From Flavobacteriaceae bacterium (GTDB lineage Bacteria > Bacteroidota > Bacteroidia > Flavobacteriales > Flavobacteriaceae), in assembly GCA_018662905.1 (NCBI GenBank), contig JABJFE010000090.1:1-12575 (forward strand): a stretch of 12,575 nt of DNA. Direction: 5' to 3'. The position numbers were made by a program, and so were the translations under genes. Below the pieces are notes generated by a model. The model was not told the DNA's origin and searched no databases. It saw only the letters and a list, made by a program, of their open reading frames with translations. This document shows, one piece after another, positions 5,886-12,575 of this stretch. How positions within the stretch are numbered: position 1 is the stretch's first letter; every line of letters starts with the position of its first letter.

Positions 5886-8015
5886 ATGAAAAAAATATTT
5901 ATAACATTTTTTATATCAATTACATTCCTTTTAATAAGCTGGAAATACAATGAAGTAAAATTTGATGATCCAAATAAGGATAAGCTTCTTATAGAACTTC
6001 TAAAATATGTATTAGAAAAAGGTCACTATCAATCACAAGATATAAATGATGAATTATCTAAAAAGGTTTATCGAAGTTATCTTGATATGATAGATCCTCA
6101 AAAAAAATATTTTTTAAGTTCAGATTTAAAAGAATTTAAAAAATATGAAAAAGCAATTGATGATCAATGGCTTAGCTATGATTTGACTTTTTTCAATTTA
6201 ACCTACGAAAGACTTATTCAAAGAATAAATGAGGTTGAAATGTTTTTACCCTCTTTGTTTAAAACATCCTTTGTATTTGATATTGAGGAGAATATAAATG
6301 TTGATTTTGAGAATTTAACATTTTCAAAAAATGATAAAGAGCGAAAAGATAGATGGAGAAAGCAATTAAAGTTTTCAATGCTTGATTTATATGACATTAA
6401 AATTTTAGATCAAAATAAATCAATTGAATTAAACGAAAATTATGTTAGAAAATCTAACTCTGAATTATTAGAAGAATCTCTCAAAATAGTTAATGATAAT
6501 ATCAATGATATTTTTGATTTAATGAATGATTTGCAAAGAAAAGATTGGTTTTCAAATTATGTTAATTCATTTGTAAATCAGTATGATCCTCACACAACCT
6601 ATTTTAAGCCTGAAGATAAAGATCGTTTTGACGTTAATATTTCTGGAAGGTTTGATGGTATTGGAGCTAGATTACAAAAACGTGATGGAGGAATTGAAAT
6701 TGTTCAAATTATTTTAGGAGGACCACTTTGGAAAGATAAAAAGATTGAGGCTGGTGACGAAATAATCAAAGTTGGTGAGCCCGGCGAAGAGCCTGTTAAT
6801 GTTATTGGGATGAGAATTGATGATGCAATAAAATTAATTAAGGGCCCTAAGGGAACTGTAGTTGAGTTAACTGTTAGACGTAAAACTGACAATGAGATTA
6901 AAACTTTTCCTATCACAAGAGATGAAGTTGTTTTAGAGGAAAGCTATGCAAAATCTACATTAATAAAAAAAGATAATAAGACTTTCGGCTTGATAACTTT
7001 ACCTAAGTTTTATGTAGATTTTAACGATTCTAAAGAAATAAATTGTGCATCTGATGTAAAAAAAGAAATTATAAATTTAAAAAAAGAAGGTATTGAAGGC
7101 TTAGTTTTAGATTTAAGAAATAATGGTGGAGGTGCACTACAAACAGTTGTTGATATGACAGGCTTATTCATAGAAACTGGTCCAATAGTTCAAGTAAAAT
7201 CAATCGGTAATAGAAAAAAAGTTTTATTTGACAAAGACCCCTCAGTCCTATGGGATGGACCATTGGTTATTTTAGTAAATCAAATGTCTGCCTCTGCATC
7301 TGAAATAATGGCAGCTGCTCTTCAAGATTATGAAAGAGCTGTAGTTATAGGAAGTGATAATACATTTGGAAAAGGAACTGTTCAGAATGTATTAGACTTA
7401 AATAGATTTTTGTCTAATAGCGATTTTGATCTAGGTGCCTTGAAAATTACAACTGAAAAATTTTACAGAATAAATGGAGGTTCTGTCCAGCTTAAAGGAG
7501 TCGAAAGTGATATTGTGACACCCAACACATATTCGCACATCGAAATAGGGGAGGCAGATGAAAAAAATCCATTAAAATGGGATCAAATTGATAAAGCACC
7601 GTTTATTAAATGGGATGGATATTATAACCTTGAAAGTGTAATTAATGATTCTAAATTAAGAGTTTCTAAAAATGAGCTATTTAATCTAATTGATCAAAAT
7701 GCAAAATGGTTTTCAGAAAGAAGAGAAAATAAAAGTTATTCTTTAAATTATGACACTTTTAAAAGCAAACAGAAAAATGACAAATTGAAACTTAAAAAAT
7801 TTGATAAGATTAAAGATTATAATAATAATTTGAATTTTAATCTTATGAGTGACAAATCTTCAAAAATTAAAGACACTGATGAGTATAAAGAAAGTCGAAA
7901 AAGATGGCACAATAGGTTAAAATCTGATATATATATTGATGAGAGTATTAATATTTTATTAAATCTAAAGACAAAAAAGATTGAAAATAATAATATTTTA
8001 GCTAAAGTTGGGTAA
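5886..8015 (+). CDS. prc: Tail-specific (carboxy-terminal processing) protease, S41 family
   Basis: The 709-residue protein has an N-terminal signal peptide or anchor (about residues 1-19, MKK then hydrophobic), so it acts in the periplasm. Order of domains: helical N-terminal region to about 240, PDZ domain around 250-345 (GIGARLQ at 258), S41 catalytic core with GLVLDLRNNGGG at 405-416, and a C-terminal helical region from about 560 resembling the Prc C-terminal domain. The Ser/Lys dyad is visible: Ser470 in SASASEI and Lys496 in TFGKGTVQ, with Asp481 in LQDY matching the conserved aspartate of E. coli Prc; the Ser-Lys spacing is 26 rather than 25. The family removes or degrades proteins recognised by their nonpolar C-termini and trims envelope and peptidoglycan-related proteins. 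The ATG at 5886 directly precedes the signal peptide. The stop overlaps the start of the permease gene (TAATG), suggesting coupled translation. Confidence 0.95.
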   Translation: MKKIFITFFISITFLLISWKYNEVKFDDPNKDKLLIELLKYVLEKGHYQSQDINDELSKKVYRSYLDMIDPQKKYFLSSDLKEFKKYEKAIDDQWLSYDLTFFNLTYERLIQRINEVEMFLPSLFKTSFVFDIEENINVDFENLTFSKNDKERKDRWRKQLKFSMLDLYDIKILDQNKSIELNENYVRKSNSELLEESLKIVNDNINDIFDLMNDLQRKDWFSNYVNSFVNQYDPHTTYFKPEDKDRFDVNISGRFDGIGARLQKRDGGIEIVQIILGGPLWKDKKIEAGDEIIKVGEPGEEPVNVIGMRIDDAIKLIKGPKGTVVELTVRRKTDNEIKTFPITRDEVVLEESYAKSTLIKKDNKTFGLITLPKFYVDFNDSKEINCASDVKKEIINLKKEGIEGLVLDLRNNGGGALQTVVDMTGLFIETGPIVQVKSIGNRKKVLFDKDPSVLWDGPLVILVNQMSASASEIMAAALQDYERAVVIGSDNTFGKGTVQNVLDLNRFLSNSDFDLGALKITTEKFYRINGGSVQLKGVESDIVTPNTYSHIEIGEADEKNPLKWDQIDKAPFIKWDGYYNLESVINDSKLRVSKNELFNLIDQNAKWFSERRENKSYSLNYDTFKSKQKNDKLKLKKFDKIKDYNNNLNFNLMSDKSSKIKDTDEYKESRKRWHNRLKSDIYIDESINILLNLKTKKIENNNILAKVG

Positions 8016-9091
8016 TGAAACTTTTTAGAAAGACAGTAGCTTCAAATAACATAGGTGTTATTTTAAGTTCTTGTTTTGTGATGCTTTGTCTTCTGATTTC
8101 TATATTTTCTTATCTTTTTATCCCTGATAACTCTAGATTTTCAAATCAAATGCATTTACCAATAAATTCAAAACCACCTGGATTTGAAGCGAGTTTTATT
8201 ATAATACCAAATAATAACTATAATGATCAATCATTTTTAAGTAAAATATTTACTGGAATTAAATATCCTAATACTGAAATTTTAATTTCTAATTATCAAT
8301 TAACAAAAAACAGTATAAATTATTCTGATTTTTCAAATGATGGAATTAAAAAATCGGTTTCATTTAATTCTTTTCCTTCAAATTTAAACTCTAAGCAAAT
8401 AATTAATAAATTTTTGGTTAAAAGAAATTATATTTTCGGTACTGATAATTATGGAAGAGACGTTTTTGGAAGGGTTATGTTAGGTGCTAGAGTATCTATG
8501 TCTATTGGAGTAATTGCCGTTTTGATTTCATTATTAATTGGAGTGTTTATTGGGCTTGTTAGTGGTTATTATGGTGGATTGACAGACCGAATACTTATGA
8601 TGGTAATCAATATATTTTGGTCTATTCCAACTCTTTTATTAGTTATAGCTTTTTCATTAGCTCTTGGCAAAGGCTTTTGGCAGGTTTACGTGGCCGTTGG
8701 CTTAACAATGTGGGTAGAAGTAGCTAGAGTTGTCAGAGGACAAGTTATTTCAGAAAAAAACAAAGATTATATTATAGCTACTAAAGTTTTGGGTTTTTCT
8801 GACACAAGAGTGTTTTTCAAACACCTAATTCCCAATATATTAGGTCCTATTTTAATTATTTCTGCCGCAAATTTTGCATCAGCTATTTTGATAGAAAGTG
8901 GTTTAAGTTTTTTAGGTATAGGTACTCAGCCACCAGTACCAAGTTGGGGGTCTATGATTAAAGATAATTATCAATATATTATTTTAGGTAAAGCTTATCT
9001 TGCAGTTATTCCTGGAATTGCGATAATGTTGTTGGTTACTAGTTTTATGTTTTTAGGAAATAATTTAGAGGATTATTTTAAATCAAAGTAA
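8015..9091 (+). CDS. ABC transporter permease, OppC/DppC type
   Basis: The 358-residue membrane protein belongs to the peptide/nickel ABC permease family. TM1 lies at about 13-36, followed by a large extracytoplasmic region (37-139). The diagnostic FGTDNYGRDVFGRVMLGAR is at 141-159, then a five-helix core. The EAA-like loop, which contacts the ATPase, is around 249-274 (DYIIATKVLGFSDTRVFFKHLIPN region). GLSFLGIGTQPPVPSWG at 296-312 is typical of OppC-type subunits. It is longer than the usual roughly 300 residues because of the enlarged loop after TM1, a form I recall from Bacteroidota homologues. No OppB partner, ATPase or binding protein is in the window, so those would have to be encoded elsewhere. 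It follows prc with a 1-nt overlap and ends 1 nt from the stop of rodA on the other strand. Peptide import is the family role; the real substrate is unknown. Confidence 0.9.
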   Translation: MKLFRKTVASNNIGVILSSCFVMLCLLISIFSYLFIPDNSRFSNQMHLPINSKPPGFEASFIIIPNNNYNDQSFLSKIFTGIKYPNTEILISNYQLTKNSINYSDFSNDGIKKSVSFNSFPSNLNSKQIINKFLVKRNYIFGTDNYGRDVFGRVMLGARVSMSIGVIAVLISLLIGVFIGLVSGYYGGLTDRILMMVINIFWSIPTLLLVIAFSLALGKGFWQVYVAVGLTMWVEVARVVRGQVISEKNKDYIIATKVLGFSDTRVFFKHLIPNILGPILIISAANFASAILIESGLSFLGIGTQPPVPSWGSMIKDNYQYIILGKAYLAVIPGIAIMLLVTSFMFLGNNLEDYFKSK

Positions 9092-9092
9092 T

Positions 9093-10343
9093 TTACCATT
9101 TACTGGTTCTTTGAGAATCAAGCTTTATGTAAATTGAAAATAATAATACAAAAGCTATTAAACTTGATCCACCATAGCTTAAAAATGGGAGTGGTATTCC
9201 GATTGTTGGAACTAAACCAATTACCATTCCAATATTTATAAAAAAATGAGAAAATATAATTGTTACAGCTGAATATGAGTAAATCTTGCTAAATAAATTT
9301 CTTTGAAGCTCAGCTCTTTTGGAAATTCTTAACATTAAAAAAGCATATAAAAGAATTATAAATGAAGATCCTAAAAATCCCCATTCTTCGCCAACAGTAG
9401 AAAATATATAATCTGTATGTTGCTCAGGAACAAAATTACCTCTAGTTTGGGATCCTTTTAAAAAACCTTCACCAGTTAAACCACCAGATGCAAATGCTAT
9501 TCTTGATTGATTTGTATTGTATCCTGTTCCTTGGTAATCTTGTTTCATTCCCATTACGACATTAAATCTATTCCTGTGACGTTCTTCAAAAACATTATTA
9601 AATATAAAATCAACAGAAAAAATAAATACAGAAAAAATCAATCCATAAATAAATGTTTTTTTTATTACTTTTTTATTTTTTTTATTAAAAAATAGAAAAA
9701 TTACTAATGGAATAATTAGAAAAATTATAACAACTTTTGGAGTTAATAGAATTGTAGCAAAAAATAATATTATAAACCCTACAAATAGATTCATATATAT
9801 TGACGGAAGACCAATTTTATAAAAAACTAAAATAAAACTCAAGAAAATAATTATGGTTCCAGGATCAGGCTGAAGTATAATTAAAGTAATTGGAATTAAA
9901 ACAATTAGAAACGAATAGAACTGGGTTTTAATTGTTTTGAGATTTGAGTTAATATCGCTTAAGTATTTTGCTAGTGCTAGAGCAGTTATCGGTTTGGCAA
10001 ATTCGCTTGGTTGAATGCTGAACCCATTAATTTGATACCAAGCAAGAGCACCATTAACTTCGTTTCCAAAAATAAAAAGTCCGATTAAAGATAGAATGGA
10101 AAATACGTATAGAATACTTGAATATTTTATAAAAAAATTAACAGGAAGGATCTGAATAAATAGAAAAATACAAAGAGAAATAATTGAAAAAAACAATTGC
10201 TTTGTAAAGGGATTTAAAGAAAAAATGGATTCTAATAAATAAGTTTGTGATGACGAATATATGTTACCTAATCCAAGAGCAATAAGTATACTAAGAATAA
10301 AAACACTTAGCCAATCTATTTTTTTTATATTAACCTCACTCAT
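9093..10343 (-). CDS. rodA: Rod shape-determining peptidoglycan polymerase RodA (SEDS)
   Basis: RodA is the SEDS glycosyltransferase that polymerises glycan strands from lipid II in the elongasome, paired with PBP2. The 416-residue protein has about ten membrane helices. SEDS signatures are present: QPSEFAK at 111-117, QPDPGT at 158-163, the GGLTGEGFLKGSQT segment around 287-300, EQHTDYIF with the essential-type Asp311, and PFLSYGGSS at 386-394. A lysine-rich loop at about 221-229 is encoded by a run of A8 and A6-A8 tracts. The gene is last in mreD-mrdA-rodA; its start overlaps the end of mrdA by 8 nt, implying coupled translation of polymerase and transpeptidase. RodA and FtsW are close relatives; the adjacent PBP2 gene decides for RodA. 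Confidence 0.95.
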   Translation of the reverse strand: MSEVNIKKIDWLSVFILSILIALGLGNIYSSSQTYLLESIFSLNPFTKQLFFSIISLCIFLFIQILPVNFFIKYSSILYVFSILSLIGLFIFGNEVNGALAWYQINGFSIQPSEFAKPITALALAKYLSDINSNLKTIKTQFYSFLIVLIPITLIILQPDPGTIIIFLSFILVFYKIGLPSIYMNLFVGFIILFFATILLTPKVVIIFLIIPLVIFLFFNKKNKKVIKKTFIYGLIFSVFIFSVDFIFNNVFEERHRNRFNVVMGMKQDYQGTGYNTNQSRIAFASGGLTGEGFLKGSQTRGNFVPEQHTDYIFSTVGEEWGFLGSSFIILLYAFLMLRISKRAELQRNLFSKIYSYSAVTIIFSHFFINIGMVIGLVPTIGIPLPFLSYGGSSLIAFVLLFSIYIKLDSQRTSKW

Positions 10344-12198
10344 TTATCGAAAAATTATTTTTTGTATAAGGTTTTAAATATTCTTCCATGAGATTTCCGT
10401 TTAAAATATAATTTTCAAGATACTTTCTTTTAACCTCCCTTTTCAAATATTTTTCAATCATTAAACTAGCTATAGGTGCAGCCCACCTTGTACCCCAATA
10501 TCCATTCTCTATAAATACTGCAACAGCGATTTTCGGATTATCTTTTGGGGCAAAACCTATAAATATTGAATGATCAGTAAGTTGAGATCTTTTACCATTT
10601 ATTTTTATAAAATTCTCTGCAGTCCCAGTCTTTCCTACTACATCAATTCCTTTTATTTTTGAATTTTGAGCTGTTCCCTTTTCGATTACATCGAACATTC
10701 CATTTACTATTTCTTGATAATGAATAGGTTTAATTGACGTGTGTTTTTTTTCTAAGAATTTTGAATTAATTGAGTCATTACTTATTTTTTTTACTAGATG
10801 TGGTGTTTTGTACCATCCTCTATTTGCAATTATTGCAGTTATATTTGCCAATTGTATAGGAGTTGTTAAAATTTCTCCTTGCCCAATTCCATTTGAAATA
10901 GTTGTTGCAGCTCTCCATCTGTTGTTTGGATACCATTTATTATAATATTTAGAATCAGGTATTAACCCTGGTCTACCTAATGGGTGATCATACCCTAAAT
11001 AATCTCCTAACCCAAAGCTCTTTACATGATTATTCCATTTATCAATTCCTTCTTTTGAACTAGAATATTTATTTAAAGTATTTTTATATATAGTTGCAAA
11101 ATAGGTGTTACAGGAGTTGTAAATTGCAGTATTTAAGTCATTAATAGTTCCTGTTTTACAATGGCACCTCATGAATCTACTCTTTGAATAGTAGTGTCCC
11201 TCATTACATGAAATTTCAGTTCTAGAGGTTATAATATTCTCTTCAAGCGCAATTAGTCCATTAATTAATTTAAATGTAGATCCAGGAGGGTATTGGCCTT
11301 GTAACCCACGATCAAACAGTGGTTTGCCAATTGTATCATTCTTTAGTTGGATATAGTTTTTTGATCTGTTTCTTCCAATCAGTAAATTTGGATCAAAATT
11401 TGGAGCGTTTACCAAAGATAATATTTCTCCTGTTTCTGGCTCTATCGCTATAATACTTCCAAACTTATTAATCATTAGTGAATCACCATAAATTTGAAGA
11501 TCCAAATCAATTGTTAAGTTTATGTCTTTAGCAGGTTTAAAAATTGTATCGTAAATCCCGTCTTTATATTTTCCTGTAATTCTGTTGAAATTATCTTTTT
11601 GATAATAATTGACCCCTTTAATTCCTCTTAGCTTCTCTTCGTATGCTTTTTCAATTCCTTGTCTACCAATTAACTCTCCTGATTCATAATAGCTATTGTC
11701 TCTTATTTCGTAATCATTTACTTCACTTATGTAGCCTAAAATATTTGAAGCAGAATTTAAAAGATAATTTCTGTTAGATTTTTTAATTACTGAAAAACCG
11801 TCATATTTCCATAGTTTTTCTTGAATAATAGCATAATCTTTTTTAGAAATTTGAGAAAGAAAAACAGATGGTTTAACTCTTGAATATTTTTTTGCTTTTT
11901 TGATTTTATCTAAAAATGTTTGTTTATCAACTTTAAATATTTTAATAAATTCAGTAGTATCAATTGATTTTAATTTTGAAGGAACTATCATTAAATCATA
12001 GAAAGGCTCGTTTTCAACCAATAACTTATTATTTCTGTCAAAAATGTAACCTCTTTCAGGGTAATTATATATTCTTTCTACTGAGTTTTTATTTGTTAAT
12101 TTAACATCATCAATATTTATTATTTGAACCCAGAAAAGTCGAAAAACAAAAATTAATGATGTTGAAATGATTAAAAAAGGCAGAAGTTTATTTTTCAT
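10336..12198 (-). CDS. mrdA: Penicillin-binding protein 2 (elongation-specific transpeptidase)
   Basis: PBP2 cross-links peptidoglycan during cell elongation, in complex with RodA and the MreBCD scaffold. From the ATG at 12198 it has 620 residues: a membrane anchor at about 5-25, the PBP dimerisation/pedestal domain at about 43-215 (YNYPERGYIFDRN start), and the transpeptidase domain from about 225 to 585. Active-site motifs are Ser307-T-F-Lys310 (SxxK, in PPGSTFK), Ser362-C-Asn364 (SxN) and Lys523-T-G-T (KTG). The C-terminal 35 residues are charged and outside the domain. A cysteine/histidine group (Cys331, Cys345, His346, Cys347, plus Cys363 of SxN) lies near the active site. A TTG two codons upstream (12204) is possible, but ATG followed by KNKLL is the more natural start. 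It overlaps mreD by 11 nt and rodA by 8 nt, indicating a single transcript. Confidence 0.95.
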   Translation of the reverse strand: MKNKLLPFLIISTSLIFVFRLFWVQIINIDDVKLTNKNSVERIYNYPERGYIFDRNNKLLVENEPFYDLMIVPSKLKSIDTTEFIKIFKVDKQTFLDKIKKAKKYSRVKPSVFLSQISKKDYAIIQEKLWKYDGFSVIKKSNRNYLLNSASNILGYISEVNDYEIRDNSYYESGELIGRQGIEKAYEEKLRGIKGVNYYQKDNFNRITGKYKDGIYDTIFKPAKDINLTIDLDLQIYGDSLMINKFGSIIAIEPETGEILSLVNAPNFDPNLLIGRNRSKNYIQLKNDTIGKPLFDRGLQGQYPPGSTFKLINGLIALEENIITSRTEISCNEGHYYSKSRFMRCHCKTGTINDLNTAIYNSCNTYFATIYKNTLNKYSSSKEGIDKWNNHVKSFGLGDYLGYDHPLGRPGLIPDSKYYNKWYPNNRWRAATTISNGIGQGEILTTPIQLANITAIIANRGWYKTPHLVKKISNDSINSKFLEKKHTSIKPIHYQEIVNGMFDVIEKGTAQNSKIKGIDVVGKTGTAENFIKINGKRSQLTDHSIFIGFAPKDNPKIAVAVFIENGYWGTRWAAPIASLMIEKYLKREVKRKYLENYILNGNLMEEYLKPYTKNNFSINE

Positions 12199-12575
12199 TT
12201 TCAATCATAATATAAATAAATGTTGCACAAAAAATTAAAGAAATTATTGAGGTTATTATTGTCTTAATTATAATCAGTGAAATAAACTCAAAACTAAAAG
12301 TTTCAAGGGAAAAAAGTATTAAATGATGTATTAAAATAATAGAACTTATATATAAAAATTTTTGAGAAAAAGTAGATTCTATAACATAGTTCTTCATCAA
12401 TTTAATTCCGTGAGGATCGTAAAATGAACCAAACACAAAATTTAAAATATAAGATCTTAAAAAAGCAATTGACAAGCAAGCTGCGGTATTAATTCCTAAA
12501 GTATTTGTATAGAGATCCAGAGCAAAACCAAAAACAAAACTAATTATCATGAACGTAATTTTATTTACTTTGACT
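12188..12575 (-). CDS. mreD: Rod shape-determining protein MreD, 5' truncated
   Basis: The frame is open to the right edge of the window; an ATG at 12550 is probably internal, because eight further codons without a stop precede it and MreD is usually around 160-170 residues. About 128 codons are visible. The sequence is nearly all membrane helices (about four) with the typical FGFALDLYTNTLGINTAAC motif, followed by AFLRSYIL, a pattern seen in MreD of Bacteroidota. MreD is an inner-membrane part of the MreBCD elongation scaffold. The call is supported by its place directly upstream of mrdA and rodA; mreC and mreB are expected just beyond the window edge on this strand. Its last 11 nt overlap the start of mrdA. 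Confidence 0.87.
   Translation of the reverse strand, partial: VKVNKITFMIISFVFGFALDLYTNTLGINTAACLSIAFLRSYILNFVFGSFYDPHGIKLMKNYVIESTFSQKFLYISSIILIHHLILFSLETFSFEFISLIIIKTIITSIISLIFCATFIYIMIENEK

Noticed and set aside
6704..6916. 70-codon open frame on - inside prc
   Set aside because: It is the complement of the PDZ-coding stretch, where conservation is explained by prc.
9507..9695. 62-codon open frame on + inside rodA
   Set aside because: Antisense to rodA, low-complexity K/F/I tail from the homopolymer runs.
10739..10945. 68-codon open frame on + inside mrdA
   Set aside because: Antisense to the transpeptidase domain; no independent support.
12548..12550. ATG as the start of mreD
   Set aside because: It would give a 120-residue protein, short for MreD; the frame continues without a stop to the window end.
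1..12575. Mobile elements, CRISPR arrays, phage or defence genes
   Set aside because: No transposase, integrase, direct-repeat array, attachment site next to the tRNA, or toxin/nuclease gene other than RuvC could be seen; the tRNA has no 3' duplicate that I could find nearby.

Overview
The window looks like ordinary chromosome from an AT-rich, compact Bacteroidota genome, most likely a Flavobacteriales-type and possibly marine bacterium. The taxonomic call is inference. It rests on flavobacterial-style versions of the peptidyl-prolyl isomerase, RuvC, HemW, Tsp/Prc and PBP2, on a TonB-C-like lipoprotein with the spaced cysteines typical of that phylum, on a TAnnTTTG-type -7 element in front of a tRNA, and on the lack of clear Shine-Dalgarno sequences.

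Layout from left to right: (1) the 3' part of a PpiD/SurA-like periplasmic folding factor on + (1-1443). (2) A DUF456 membrane protein on - (1440-1931). (3) A + strand group of a small TonB-C-like lipoprotein, ruvC and hemW (1994-4192). (4) An M20 dipeptidase on - (4182-5573). (5) A stand-alone tRNA-Leu(UAG) with its own likely promoter and terminator (5654-5785). (6) A + strand pair, tail-specific protease plus an OppC-like ABC permease, joined by a TAATG overlap (5886-9091). (7) A - strand cell-elongation operon mreD-mrdA-rodA (12575-9093), entered from the right edge, where mreC and mreB would be expected.

Functional themes are envelope proteostasis (PPIase, Tsp/Prc), peptidoglycan elongation (MreD, PBP2, RodA), peptide uptake and breakdown (OppC-like permease, M20 dipeptidase), recombination (RuvC) and haem delivery (HemW). 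Packing is very tight: all three convergent gene ends either overlap or lie 1 nt apart, and several same-strand genes overlap. The two genes at the window edges are cut off at their 5' ends.

I found no mobile element, CRISPR array, phage gene or defence system, and no convincing new multi-gene system. The items most worth a second look are the lone OppC-like permease with an enlarged periplasmic loop coupled to the Tsp/Prc protease, a cysteine/histidine cluster near the PBP2 active site, and the anchored TonB-C-like lipoprotein upstream of ruvC.
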